DNA of 64,000 nucleotides from P52-10 sp041397365 (GCA_041397365.1 JAWKWT010000003.1:1-64000), one strand, 5' to 3'. Shown: positions 9,001 through 16,833, numbered from the stretch's first letter. Numbers and translations are program-made. The notes: generated by a model not told the origin, from the sequence alone.

Positions 9001-9568
9001 GAAACGGAATGCGCTGCCCGTCCACCTTCAGCGCGCCCTCGCCGCGAACGCTGCCGGCCAAGGCGCGCACCTCGCCGGTGAAGGCGATGTCGTCGAGTTG
9101 CAGCGATCGCCGGTTCGCCGTGTCACTGAGCGAGGCCGCGCCGGTGACGTGAAACCTGTCGACCGTCAGCGCACCGAGATTGAAGCCGCCGGGCCGCGCA
9201 CCCCAGTTGAAGCCGCCCTTCTCGCCGAGCGCCAGTTCGAGGATCAGCCCGTTCAGCGACAATTCATTGGCGCGCCACTCGCCGCGCATCAGTTCGCCGA
9301 GGCTGAATTCGACGTCGAGTTTTTCGACGCTGACATTGTTGGCGTCGCTGCGCGAGCCGATCGCTACACCGCGCAGGCTGAGCGACGGCGTCGGCAGCAG
9401 CCGCGCACCGATCGCCCCGTCCACGCGCACCGGCAGGCCGATGACGCGCGACGCCTCGCGCTCGAACTCCGGCCGGAACTGGCTCCAGTCGATGAAATAC
9501 GGGCCGACAAGGGCCGCCAGCAACGCAAGGATGAATGCTATGGCAAGTCCGAGCAGTGTCGTCTGCAC
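6035..9568 (-). CDS. AsmA family protein, inner-membrane anchored
   Basis: Very long protein (about 1177 residues) of the AsmA/TamB-like superfamily, thought to bridge the envelope and move or organise phospholipid in Gram-negative cells. It has one N-terminal membrane helix (LLGLAIAFILALLAALVGPYF) followed by the AsmA opening FIDWSQFRPEFEREASRVIGLPVRVDG and repetitive beta-rich sequence. A conserved AsmA C-terminal block (DPRAFEAAI ... LNLSGGYDIAADQIDVRAALSA) precedes a Pro/Ala-rich tail. I prefer the GTG at 9568 because AGAGGA lies five bases upstream. An ATG at 9610 and a longer frame to 9685 also exist but have weaker ribosome binding sites. The frame is intact. A large open frame on the opposite strand is a coding shadow. 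Confidence 0.88.
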   Translation of the reverse strand: MQTTLLGLAIAFILALLAALVGPYFIDWSQFRPEFEREASRVIGLPVRVDGAIGARLLPTPSLSLRGVAIGSRSDANNVSVEKLDVEFSLGELMRGEWRANELSLNGLILELALGEKGGFNWGARPGGFNLGALTVDRFHVTGAASLSDTANRRSLQLDDIAFTGEVRALAGSVRGEGALKVDGQRIPFRLATGRTADGNGQRVRLSLEQAERALAADLDGVVQFDKSAPRFDGSLSLSRPAQAKGAAAAMPWRLAGKLKADPASARLDQMEAVLGPDETGLKFSGEAEARFGASPRMRAALRSRQLDADRFLAQGNAAAPSPAQMLSSLRGLIASAPSMPLATELNIDAELVNLGARPVQNAVIALRANAGEWAIERLDFRAPGAARVSLTGRVTESGENGAFAGALTLDAGDPEGFALWLQGHGDNAYRAQKPLKARGDLVVSSRQVSVDGLTAEIDGRRVEGKFSLGANGGKSRLDAALKAEKLDFDAASAFARAFGGALKTWPDEGDVSLDVAQLGVGGQTLKPVLGRLTYDAKLISLQRLRIGDADGVSIDGNGSFDRASATGQMNFGATAATLDPLARLVEPIAPAFARRIAAIPAGAGNIWVGLTLDLDKPQGDLAGVKASLDIHAPQLKGSLAGRMTPRLAALQALDAEALMKTEANVVAKIGTDRSDALLALLGLDGVLAGGEGPAQFEASAVGVWNEPLKLKATLRGPGLDAALDGSAEPFKGERAGTLAVNVRKADLAPLLGAAQPVALSLSSQAVIAGERIALDKIDGTLAGSRLRGKLALTVGDDLGLDGDLSADTLDIPTVLLAAIGASGHDSAEPLNRGLLSGWRGRVALSSARATLPGGELRPFSGTVKHDGQALVFESLTGGLGGGKVEGNLAARKSPEGVNLTGRIRVADADGAALKLRGLAMPAGRVSAQVTVNGHGRSAASLLGSISGNGAVSIAQAKISGLDPRAFEAAISASDAGVARDDAKLAAAVDPVLAAGALAVSSAEIPFTIRDGQLRVSNTTLMGEGARLNLSGGYDIAADQIDVRAALSAASTDTANIGRPEILVLLFGSPDRPDRSLDVAALSSWLGLRAIDRETKRLDAIEKTNPLLNPSRAPAAAQPELQPARPPPPSTPVTPRADVPSQATAPPLPPPVEVKPAPGASRPPPRQNAPLVIAPRF

Positions 9569-9691
9569 GGCGATCCTCTGACCTCGATGATACCCGCGAA
9601 TCCGCCCCATATCGCGGCCTGATGCGTTATAGGACGAACCGGCGAAAAATGATAATTCTACGCTGCCAGAAATGGCGGCGCGCAACGCCTC

Positions 9692-11104
9692 TCAGGCCGG
9701 CAAAATCTTGCCCGGATTGAGGATGTCGTCGGGATCGAGCGCGCGCTTGAGCATCCGCATCGTCTCGATCGCCTCAACTCCGAATTCGCCCGCGAGATAA
9801 GCCTGTTTGCCCTGCCCGACGCCGTGCTCGCCGGTGCAGGTTCCGTCCATCGCCTGCGCGCGCTCGACGAGGCGATGCAGATAGCCCTCGGCGCGGCGGA
9901 TTTCGTCCGCGTCGTTCATGTCGCAGAGCAGGATCGTGTGGAAATTGCCGTCGCCGACATGGCCGACGATCGGCGAGACGAGCCGGCTCTCGCGCAAATC
10001 CCGCTGCGTCTCGGTGACGCATTCGGCCAGCCGCGAGATCGGCACGCACACATCCGTCGTCACCGCCTCGGTGCCGGGCCGCATGCCGCGCGCCGCCCAA
10101 TAGGAATCGTGCCGCGCCTGCCACAGCCGCGTGCGGTCCTCAGCCTTCGTCGTCCAGGCGAAATTGCCGCCGTCGCATTCGCGCGCGATCTCGCCGAACC
10201 GTTCGGACTGGTTCGCGACCTCCGACTCGCTGCCGTGGAATTCCAGCAGCAGCAGCGTCGTTTCGGGCAGCGACAGCTTCGAATAGGCGTTGCAGGCTTT
10301 CACCTGGATTTCGTCCAGCAATTCGATGCGGGCCAGCGGAATGCCGCTCTGCATCGCCAGGATCGTCGCGCGACAGGCCGCATCGACGGTCGGGAACGAG
10401 CAGGACGCGGCCGCGATGGCCTCCGGGATGCCGTGCAGGCGGATGGTCAGTTCGCCGATCACGCCGAGCGTGCCTTCGGAGCCGACGAACAGCCGCGTCA
10501 GATCATAGCCGGCCGAGGATTTCCGCGCCCGCGTCGATGTCGTGACGATCGCGCCGTCGGCGCGCACCACCTTCAGCGCCAGCACGTTCTCCCGCATCGT
10601 GCCGTAGCGCACCGCGTTGGTGCCGGACGCGCGCGTCGCCGCCATGCCGCCGATCGAGGCGTCCGCGCCGGGATCGATCGGGAAGAACAGGCCTTGATCG
10701 CGCAGCAATTCGTTGAGCGTCTTGCGCGTGATGCCGGGCTCGATCGTGCAATCGAGGTCTTCCGCGCGAACGGCGATCAGCTGGTTCATATCGCGCGTAT
10801 CGATCGAAATGCCGCCGGCGGGCGCGTTGACATGGCCTTCGAGCGAGGTGCCCGCGCCATAGGGGATGACCGGCACCCTGCGCTCGGCGCAGATGCGCAC
10901 CGCGTCCTGAATGTCGGCGATGGTCTGCACGAACACGACGCCGTCCGGCGGCTGGCGCGGCAGCCACGACAGCGTATGCGCGTGCTGATCGCGCACTGCC
11001 TGCGAGGTCACGAGGCGATTGCCGAAGCGCACGGCGAGCGCCGCGAGCGCGCCGGCCAGCGCGGCCGCGTCCGGCCGCGGACGATCGTTCACCGTTTGCT
11101 CCAC
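9692..11104 (-). CDS. FAD-linked oxidase, D-lactate/glycolate dehydrogenase-like (GlcD/Dld family)
   Basis: 470-residue flavoprotein of the PCMH-type FAD oxidase family that oxidises 2-hydroxy acids. The N-terminal FAD domain shows VIPYGAGTSLEGHV (pyrophosphate binding), FPIDPGADASIGGM and GTNAVRYGTMRENVLALKVV. The C-terminal domain carries the metal/substrate motifs IVGHVGDGNFH and CTGEHGVGQGK, ending with the typical ALDPDDILNPGKIL. The start is a GTG with GGGAG eight bases before it. The motif set fits bacterial cytochrome-linked D-lactate dehydrogenases, but glycolate or other 2-hydroxyacids are possible. It is divergent from the thioesterase pair, with a 133-base intergenic region between. 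Confidence 0.9.
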   Translation of the reverse strand: MEQTVNDRPRPDAAALAGALAALAVRFGNRLVTSQAVRDQHAHTLSWLPRQPPDGVVFVQTIADIQDAVRICAERRVPVIPYGAGTSLEGHVNAPAGGISIDTRDMNQLIAVRAEDLDCTIEPGITRKTLNELLRDQGLFFPIDPGADASIGGMAATRASGTNAVRYGTMRENVLALKVVRADGAIVTTSTRARKSSAGYDLTRLFVGSEGTLGVIGELTIRLHGIPEAIAAASCSFPTVDAACRATILAMQSGIPLARIELLDEIQVKACNAYSKLSLPETTLLLLEFHGSESEVANQSERFGEIARECDGGNFAWTTKAEDRTRLWQARHDSYWAARGMRPGTEAVTTDVCVPISRLAECVTETQRDLRESRLVSPIVGHVGDGNFHTILLCDMNDADEIRRAEGYLHRLVERAQAMDGTCTGEHGVGQGKQAYLAGEFGVEAIETMRMLKRALDPDDILNPGKILPA

Positions 11105-11237
11105 AGAAGCGTCTCCCGTATCTTCTCACCGATGGCGGCGGGCGATATATAGGCCATCACCTTTGCCCGCGCGATGCAACGGCAGAGTTCCGCCGCTCCC
11201 CGCCCCAAGCCGATCCGCATCCATCCGAAAAGAAAGA

Positions 11238-11765
11238 ATGACGACGCGACTTCCCTCCCTCGCCGAATTGCAGGCCGCCACCGCTCCCTATCTTTGCGAC
11301 ATCGTCCAGATCGAACCGCAATGGATCGACGGCAACGGCCATCTCAACATGGCCTACTACAACGTCATCTTCGATAACTCCGGCATGTCTTCGACGCTGA
11401 TCGGCCTCGGCGAGGAGTATCTGAAGACCCGCAACGGCTCGACCATGACCGCCGAATGCCACGTCCGCTATATCCGCGAGGTGCATCTCGGCGACCCGTT
11501 GCAGGTGTCGGTGCTGATGGTCGGCCACGACGAAAAACGCATCCATACCTACAAGGAATTGCGGCACGCGACCGAGGGCTGGCTGTCGGCGACGGCGGAA
11601 ACGATGTCGCTGCATATCGACATGAACATCCGCAAGGTCGCGCCGTTTCCGCCCGACATTCTAGAACGATTGCAGGCGCTGGCCTCGGCGCACGCGAAAG
11701 TGCAGCGCCCGGATGCGGTCGGCAGCCGCATCGAGATGCGATCGAAATCGATCAACCAAGGATAA
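11238..11765 (+). CDS. thioesterase family protein (hot-dog fold), tandem copy 1
   Basis: 175-residue hot-dog-fold protein of the 4-hydroxybenzoyl-CoA thioesterase-like class. The signature region is WIDGNGHLNMAYYNVIFDN, where the helix-capping Asn-Gly-His and following Asp are in the usual active-site place. ECHVRYIREVHLGDPLQVSV is the central beta-strand stretch. The ATG at 11238 is chosen because the family alignment begins shortly after it; the frame is open further upstream without homology. It lies five bases upstream of a second copy. It probably hydrolyses an acyl-CoA thioester, substrate unknown. Confidence 0.85.
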   Translation: MTTRLPSLAELQAATAPYLCDIVQIEPQWIDGNGHLNMAYYNVIFDNSGMSSTLIGLGEEYLKTRNGSTMTAECHVRYIREVHLGDPLQVSVLMVGHDEKRIHTYKELRHATEGWLSATAETMSLHIDMNIRKVAPFPPDILERLQALASAHAKVQRPDAVGSRIEMRSKSINQG

Positions 11766-11770
11766 CGCCC

Positions 11771-12289
11771 ATGACCGCTCAATCTTTTTCGATCGACGAG
11801 TTGAAAGCGCAGACCGCGCCTTTCGTCTGCCGCGTGATGCAGATCGAGCCGGACTGGATCGATTATAACGGCCATCTCAACATGGCCTATTACAACGTCA
11901 TCATGGATCGTTCGATCGACGAATTGTTTGCCGGCCTCGGCATGGGTCCGGGCTATCTGAAGACCCGCAATCTTTCGACCATGACGGCCGAATGCCACGT
12001 CCGCTACATTCGCGAGGTGCATCTCGGCGACCCGTTGCAGGTGTCGGTGGTGGTGCTCGGCGCGGACGAAAAGCGCCTCCACACCTTCGAGGAACTTCGC
12101 CACGCGAAAGAAGGCTGGCTGTCGGCGACATCGGAGAACATGACGCTGCATATCGACATGAATCTGCGCAAGGTCGCGCCGTTTCCAGCCGATGTCGCCG
12201 AGCGCGTTCGCGCGATCGCGGATGCGCACGCGAAGCTGCCGCGGCCCGAGAGTGCTGGCCGCCGCATCGAGATGCCGTCGAAGAAGTAA
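11771..12289 (+). CDS. thioesterase family protein (hot-dog fold), tandem copy 2
   Basis: 172-residue paralogue of the preceding gene, about two-thirds identical by eye. It shares WIDxNGHLNMAYYNVI, the block TMTAECHVRYIREVHLGDP and the ending RRIEM.SK. Differences cluster around the first helix (MDRSIDELFAGLGMGPGYL versus FDNSGMSSTLIGLGEEYL), where chain-length or partner specificity could differ. Only five bases separate the stop of copy 1 from this start, so the two are surely cotranscribed. A heterodimer is conceivable but unproven. It is followed by a palindromic repeat at 12320. Confidence 0.85.
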   Translation: MTAQSFSIDELKAQTAPFVCRVMQIEPDWIDYNGHLNMAYYNVIMDRSIDELFAGLGMGPGYLKTRNLSTMTAECHVRYIREVHLGDPLQVSVVVLGADEKRLHTFEELRHAKEGWLSATSENMTLHIDMNLRKVAPFPADVAERVRAIADAHAKLPRPESAGRRIEMPSKK

Positions 12290-12319
12290 GAGAGCGCTGG
12301 AAGAAATAAGAAAGAAGAG

Positions 12320-12344
12320 GATGGCCGGAATAAACCCGGCCATC
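12320..12344. repeat. palindromic repeat, family 2, copy A (likely bidirectional terminator)
   Basis: Perfect 9-bp inverted repeat GATGGCCGG / CCGGCCATC with a 7-base loop, lying between the convergent stops of the thioesterase pair (12289) and the DUF1328 gene (12375). A similar palindrome sits at 53621-53646. The position suits a shared transcript end, although no U-tract follows. Confidence 0.7.
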
Positions 12345-12374
12345 ACGACGTTTGTGTCAGGGCAACAAGCTCGC

Positions 12375-12551
12375 TTAACCCGGCGTGCCGCGACCTCGGA
12401 ACGCGCCGAAGATGAGCGACGCCAGAAACAACACGACCGCCACAAAGAAAATGATCTTCGCGATTTCGACCGAAGCGCCGGCGATGCCACCGAAACCAAG
12501 CACGCCCGCGATCAACGCCACCACCAGAAATGTGAGTACCCAACTGAACAT
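12375..12551 (-). CDS. DUF1328 (UPF0391) small membrane protein
   Basis: 58-residue membrane peptide: MFSWVLTFLVVALIAGVLGF, then GGIAGASVEIAKIIFFVAVVLFLASLIFG and a short basic tail. Two hydrophobic helices and the GFGGIAGASVEIAKI core identify the DUF1328/YtjA family, which has no established function and is often expressed under envelope or stationary-phase stress. The ATG at 12551 is taken as the start because the family begins here, although the frame is open upstream to 12677. It stands alone between a convergent thioesterase operon and the divergent helicase gene. Confidence 0.88.
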   Translation of the reverse strand: MFSWVLTFLVVALIAGVLGFGGIAGASVEIAKIIFFVAVVLFLASLIFGAFRGRGTPG

Positions 12552-12730
12552 GGTCTTGTCCTTGTCGATATGATTGCGGGACCGGCCCGCCTGCGCGAAT
12601 AATCCACGGACAAGAACGAAGGTTCCAAGGCTCGAAGCCCGGAAATCTGCGGTGAGAATCGCGGAAACGCGGAACAATTTCGGGTTTCGGCGCGCGAAAC
12701 GTGCGCGGCTGTCCTATATATACGAATCAC

Positions 12731-15247
12731 ATGACCGAGCCCGCCAAAACCCGCCTTCAGGACCTGCCGGATTATCGCCCCGCCGAGGGCGGCATCGCCG
12801 CGCGCGCGCGGGCGCAACTTGCCCCGCAATATCTCAAGGGTCTCAATCCGGAGCAGAGCGAGGCGGTGGAAACGCTCAACGGCCCGGTGCTGGTGCTGGC
12901 TGGCGCCGGCACTGGCAAGACCCGCGTGCTGACCGCGCGCATCGCGCACATCCTCTCCACGGGCCGCGCACGCCCGCACGAAATCCTGTCGGTGACGTTC
13001 ACCAACAAGGCCGCGCGCGAGATGAAGCAGCGCGTCGGCCAGATGGTCGGGCAAGCGGTCGAGGGCATGCCGTGGCTTGGCACCTTCCACTCCATCGGCG
13101 GCCGCATCCTGCGCTATCACGCCGAACTCGCCGGGCTGACGTCGAACTTCACCGTGCTGGATGTCGACGACCAGATCCGCCTCCTCAAGCAATTGCTGAA
13201 AGCGGAGAACATCGACGAGAAACGCTGGCCCGCGCGCGTGCTGGCGCAGATGATCGACGGCTGGAAAAATCGCGGGCTGTCGCCGCAGCAGGTGCCGGCG
13301 GGCGAGGCGCAGGCGTTCGGCGGCGGCCGGGGCGGAAAGCTCTACACGCTCTATCAGGAGCGGCTGAAGACGCTGAACGCCGCCGATTTCGGCGATCTGC
13401 TCTTGGAGAACATCCGCATCTTCCGCGAGCATCCGGACGTGCTGCGGCAATATCAGCATCGGTTCAAATTCATACTCGTCGACGAGTATCAGGACACGAA
13501 CGTCGCGCAATATCTGTGGCTGCGGCTTTTGTCGCAGGCCCCTTCGCCGTCACGCGCCGTCTCGCCCTCTCCGCTTGCGGGAGAGGATTCGTCCCTGCCT
13601 GCGGAACCTGCCCCGGCAAAGAACATCTGCTGCGTCGGCGACGACGACCAGTCGATCTATGGCTGGCGCGGCGCGGAGGTCGACAACATCCTGCGCTTCG
13701 AACACGATTTTCCCGGCGCGAAAGTGATCCGCCTGGAGCGCAACTACCGCTCCACCGGCCACATCCTCGCCGCCGCATCGCACCTGATCGCGCACAATGA
13801 AGGCCGGCTCGGCAAGACGCTGCGCACCGAGGACGAGGACGGCGAGAAAGTCACCGTCACCGGCGCATGGGATTCGGAAGAAGAAGCCCGCGCCATCGGG
13901 GAGGAGATCGAGCAGCTTCAGCATGCCGGCGAGAAGCTGAACGAGATCGCCATTCTGGTGCGCGCCTCGTTCCAGATGCGTGAATTCGAGGACCGTTTCG
14001 TCACGCTCGGGCTGAACTACCGCGTGATCGGCGGCCCGCGCTTCTACGAGCGCGCGGAAATCCGCGATGCGCTGGCCTATCTGCGCGTCATCAACTCGCC
14101 CGCCGACGATCTCGCCTTCGAGCGCATCGTCAACGTGCCGAAGCGCGGGCTCGGCGACGCGACGCTGCAATTGCTGCACGATCATGCCCGCAAGGCGCGT
14201 ACGCCGATCTATGACGCGGCGATGGCGATCGTCGGCACCGACGAATTGAAGCCGAAGGCGCGTTCCAGCTTGCGCGGCGTGATCGAGAATTTTGAACGCT
14301 GGCGCATGCAGGCAGCGAACATCTCGCACACCGAACTGGCCGAGATCGTGCTGGACGAGAGCGGCTACACCGAGATGTGGCAGAAGGATCGCTCCGCCGA
14401 CGCACAAGGCCGCCTCGACAATCTAAAGGAACTGGTCCGCTCGATGGAGGAGTTCGAGAACCTGCAAGGGTTCCTCGAACACATCTCATTGGTGATGGAC
14501 CGCGAGGGCGCCGCCAATGAGGATGCGGTGTCGCTGATGACGCTGCATTCGGCCAAGGGGCTGGAATTCGAGAACGTGTTCCTACCCGGCTGGGAGGAAG
14601 GGCTGTTTCCGAGCCAGCGGACGATGGACGATCAGGGCCGCGCCGGGCTGGAGGAGGAACGCCGCCTCGCCCATGTCGGGCTGACGCGCGCGCGCAAACG
14701 AGCGAAGCTCTATTTCGCCACCAACCGCCGCATTCACGGCACATGGTCGACGACCATTCCCTCGCGCTTCCTCGACGAACTGCCGGCGCACAATGTCGAG
14801 ATCACCGAGTCGAAAGGCGGCTCCGGCTGGGGCGGCAGCGGCGGCTACGGCGCGTCACGCTTCGACGAGATGCAGAGCTTCGGTTCGAGCTACGGCACGC
14901 CGGGCTGGCAGCGCGCGCAGGCGAACAAGGCGCGCGGCCAGAAGCGCGGCGGCTTCGGCTTCGACGAAAACGCCGCGCGTTATGATTCCGGCGCGGACGA
15001 AGGCCGCTTTTCCTCGCGCGCGGGCGGCGCGAGCGGCTTTTCCCGCAGCCGCATGCCGCTGACGATCGAGGGCGAACTGGTGGCGAAATCCACCGGCACA
15101 CAGTCGGAATTCTCGGCTGGCGACCGCGTGTTCCACCAGAAATTCGGCTACGGCCGCGTCAGCCATGTCGACGGCAACAAGCTGACCATCGCCTTCGACA
15201 AGGCCGGCGAAAAGCGCGTGGTCGATTCGTTCATCGAGCGGGCGTGA
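12731..15247 (+). CDS. uvrD: UvrD/PcrA-type superfamily 1 DNA helicase
   Basis: 3'-5' DNA helicase of nucleotide excision repair, replication restart and RNA polymerase backtracking. It is about 838 residues. Visible motifs are Walker A AGAGTGKT (residues 57-64), DEYQDTN (II), GDDDQSIYGWRGA (III), LERNYRS (IV), LMTLHSAKGLEFENVFLPGWEEGLFP (V) and EERRLAHVGLTRAR (VI). The Gly/Arg-rich C-terminus ends in DRVFHQKFGYGRVSHVDGNK, the Tudor-like RNA-polymerase-contacting domain of UvrD/PcrA. I start at ATG 12731. Odd feature: an insert of about 26 residues rich in Ser, Pro and Ala (residues 270-295) separates LRLLSQ from the motif III strand and contains a DNA palindrome (see 13566-13586). Confidence 0.93.
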   Translation: MTEPAKTRLQDLPDYRPAEGGIAARARAQLAPQYLKGLNPEQSEAVETLNGPVLVLAGAGTGKTRVLTARIAHILSTGRARPHEILSVTFTNKAAREMKQRVGQMVGQAVEGMPWLGTFHSIGGRILRYHAELAGLTSNFTVLDVDDQIRLLKQLLKAENIDEKRWPARVLAQMIDGWKNRGLSPQQVPAGEAQAFGGGRGGKLYTLYQERLKTLNAADFGDLLLENIRIFREHPDVLRQYQHRFKFILVDEYQDTNVAQYLWLRLLSQAPSPSRAVSPSPLAGEDSSLPAEPAPAKNICCVGDDDQSIYGWRGAEVDNILRFEHDFPGAKVIRLERNYRSTGHILAAASHLIAHNEGRLGKTLRTEDEDGEKVTVTGAWDSEEEARAIGEEIEQLQHAGEKLNEIAILVRASFQMREFEDRFVTLGLNYRVIGGPRFYERAEIRDALAYLRVINSPADDLAFERIVNVPKRGLGDATLQLLHDHARKARTPIYDAAMAIVGTDELKPKARSSLRGVIENFERWRMQAANISHTELAEIVLDESGYTEMWQKDRSADAQGRLDNLKELVRSMEEFENLQGFLEHISLVMDREGAANEDAVSLMTLHSAKGLEFENVFLPGWEEGLFPSQRTMDDQGRAGLEEERRLAHVGLTRARKRAKLYFATNRRIHGTWSTTIPSRFLDELPAHNVEITESKGGSGWGGSGGYGASRFDEMQSFGSSYGTPGWQRAQANKARGQKRGGFGFDENAARYDSGADEGRFSSRAGGASGFSRSRMPLTIEGELVAKSTGTQSEFSAGDRVFHQKFGYGRVSHVDGNKLTIAFDKAGEKRVVDSFIERA
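13566..13586. repeat. palindrome inserted in frame inside the helicase gene
   Basis: CCTCTCCGC TT GCGGGAGAGG, a nearly perfect inverted repeat with one extra G, inside an insertion at residues 270-295 of the helicase. The surrounding amino acids are low complexity and unlike the helicase. The palindrome resembles the CTCTCC-GC-rich intergenic elements common in Bradyrhizobium-type genomes, so it looks like a mobile palindromic unit that landed in frame. Confidence 0.65.
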
Positions 15248-15313
15248 GCGTGAGCAGGTTTTATGCCTGATTGAAGCGCTGCCCTCATTTCTCTCAGCAA
15301 TCCGCAAAGCAAA

Positions 15314-15340
15314 GAAGCCGCCCGCATAGCGGACGGCTTC
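15314..15340 (-). terminator. rho-independent-like terminator for the small Gly-rich protein gene
   Basis: Arms GAAGCCGCCCGC and GCGGACGGCTTC (one mismatch) close over a 3-base loop. Read on the minus strand, the hairpin is followed by TTTGCTTTGC. It starts 37 bases after the stop codon of the gene at 15378-15692. The helicase gene converges from the other side and may share it. Confidence 0.7.
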
Positions 15341-15377
15341 GGCAACTTCCAGCGCGCGATCCGGCGATGCCGGACCC

Positions 15378-15692
15378 TTACCGATAGTGGCGGTGAGCGC
15401 GACGAACCTTGACGCGGCGGTTGTCGTTGTAGCGCTGGGCGCGCGTGCGCGTATCCTGCGGAATGCCGAGAACGCCCTGCACGCCGCCCGCAACGCCGCC
15501 GACGACACCACCGACCGCACCGCCGACGATCGCGCCCGGCGGACCGAACACGCGACCGCCTTCGTAGAATCCTTCTTCGGCGCCGCGCGCAATACCCTGG
15601 GCGCTGGCGGAGACCGTCAAGGCGGCAAGCGCCAGCGCGCCAGCAGCCAATGTTCCGGCGAAACGGTTACGGTGTGATGCGAAAATCTTCAT
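15378..15692 (-). CDS. small secreted glycine-zipper-like protein
   Basis: 104 residues: a Sec signal peptide (MKIFASHRNRF, then AGTLAAGALALAALTVSASA with cleavage near SAQ), a glycine-rich middle (PPGAIVGGAVGGVVGGVAGGVQGVLG) of the glycine-zipper type found in envelope-associated small proteins, and a basic tail rich in Arg and His (RRVKVRRAHRHYR). The start is ATG 15692, preceded by AGGAA. No enzymatic motif is present. It is transcribed divergently from the L,D-transpeptidase gene, with a 307-base gap between. Its function is unknown. The zipper suggests membrane association or oligomerisation. Confidence 0.75.
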   Translation of the reverse strand: MKIFASHRNRFAGTLAAGALALAALTVSASAQGIARGAEEGFYEGGRVFGPPGAIVGGAVGGVVGGVAGGVQGVLGIPQDTRTRAQRYNDNRRVKVRRAHRHYR

Positions 15693-15999
15693 GACAGTCT
15701 TTCCTGTTACTCTTGAGCAGCGTGTCAGCGTGGAAAGCATCGACGTTGGCGCGACATACAACAGTGCGTTTGTTGACGCTATGGATGTCAGCCTGTTCCA
15801 TCGCCGATTTGCGGCGATGGCGGCATCGCTGCAACAACTTGACCGACCTTGTGGCAACTTTCGTTCAGCAATCGCGCGAAATCATGGCAGGCGGCTTAAC
15901 CTGTTAACAAATTGCCGCAATGAAGCCGCTGGAACCAATCGCATCGCCGGTGTTACACATAAGCGGGGACGGGCAGCCAAGGCCGTGGAGGCCATTGAT
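15693..15999. other. divergent intergenic region
   Basis: 307 bases between two divergent genes, so it must hold both promoters. The clearest structure is a perfect 9-bp inverted repeat, CCATCGCCG / CGGCGATGG, at 15798-15820 with a 5-base loop. TTAACCTGTTAAC at about 15895 is a second short dyad. I could not assign -35/-10 boxes with confidence, and no coding sequence is supported. Confidence 0.5.
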
Positions 16000-16797
16000 A
16001 TGTACAGGCGTACTGCCGTCACGCTTCTGTTTCTGTTGGCGAGCCTGCCCGCCGAGGCCGCCGTGCAAATCGACATCGACAAGGACAACCAGACGATGAC
16101 CGTCGCCGTTGACGGCGCGGTGCGCTATCGCTGGCCGGTGTCGAGCGGCCTGCCCGCCTATGAGACGCCGAACGGGAACTTCAAGGCGTTCCGCATGGAA
16201 GAGGACCACTTTTCGAAAGAGTTCGACGACGCGCCGATGCCGCATTCGATCTTCTTCACCAAGCGCGGACACGCGATCCACGGCACCGACTCGGTGAGCC
16301 GGCTGGGCAACCCTGCGTCGCATGGCTGCGTGCGGCTCTCGCGCGCCAACGCCGCGACGCTGTTCGCGCTGGTCAAGGCCGAAGGCGTTCTCAATACCAC
16401 GGTGACGCTGTCCGGTTCGTCGCAGGTCGCGCTCGCGCGCGGCGGCAACCGGCGGAACACGATCGCGGCGCGGCCGGCGGCTGGCGTCGAGACGCAGGCA
16501 GGCGATGAGCGCACCGCGCGGATGCCGCAGCGGATCGCGCCGGAGCCGCGGGATCGGACCGTCTATTACGATGAATATGGCCGCCGGGTTCCCGTCGGAC
16601 GCAACTGGCAACGCAGTTACGAGGCCGACTCCTACTACGCCGAGCGGGATCCTTACGCGCAGCAGCAGACCAATCCCTATGCCCGGCGCACGCTGCCGCA
16701 GCCCTCACCCGGCTATCAGGTTTACGGGAATGATGCCTATGGCCAGCCGCGCTACTACACGCGGCCGCAATACGGCTACGGCAGTTACGGCTATTGA
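16000..16797 (+). CDS. L,D-transpeptidase (YkuD domain), secreted
   Basis: 265-residue periplasmic enzyme making 3-3 peptidoglycan crosslinks or anchoring proteins to the wall. A signal peptide (MYRRTAVTLLFLLASLPAEA) is followed by a YkuD domain at about residues 25-135, with HSIFFTKRGHAIHGTDS and the catalytic HGCVRLSRANA (nucleophile Cys). After the domain comes a long tail rich in Arg, Tyr, Pro and Gln with repeated Tyr-containing units (QQTNPYARRTLPQPSPGY, YGNDAYGQPRYY), probably disordered. The ATG at 16000 is chosen because GGAGG lies eight bases upstream and the signal peptide starts there. It converges on the spermidine-synthase-like gene. Confidence 0.92.
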   Translation: MYRRTAVTLLFLLASLPAEAAVQIDIDKDNQTMTVAVDGAVRYRWPVSSGLPAYETPNGNFKAFRMEEDHFSKEFDDAPMPHSIFFTKRGHAIHGTDSVSRLGNPASHGCVRLSRANAATLFALVKAEGVLNTTVTLSGSSQVALARGGNRRNTIAARPAAGVETQAGDERTARMPQRIAPEPRDRTVYYDEYGRRVPVGRNWQRSYEADSYYAERDPYAQQQTNPYARRTLPQPSPGYQVYGNDAYGQPRYYTRPQYGYGSYGY

Positions 16798-16833
16798 GGC
16801 GCGCGCAGACGTTGAAGAGGCCAGCGCGCGCGA

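Noticed and set aside
6764..9622. Very long open frame antisense to the AsmA gene
   Set aside because: Composition is Arg/Ala/Gln-rich with no motif or membrane pattern. Such antisense frames are common in GC-rich DNA opposite a long real gene, and the AsmA reading has a clear membrane anchor and family blocks.
15798..15820. 9-bp hairpin between the Gly-rich protein and L,D-transpeptidase genes as a terminator
   Set aside because: Both genes diverge from this region, so neither ends here, and no U-tract follows. Noted only as a structure within the intergenic region.
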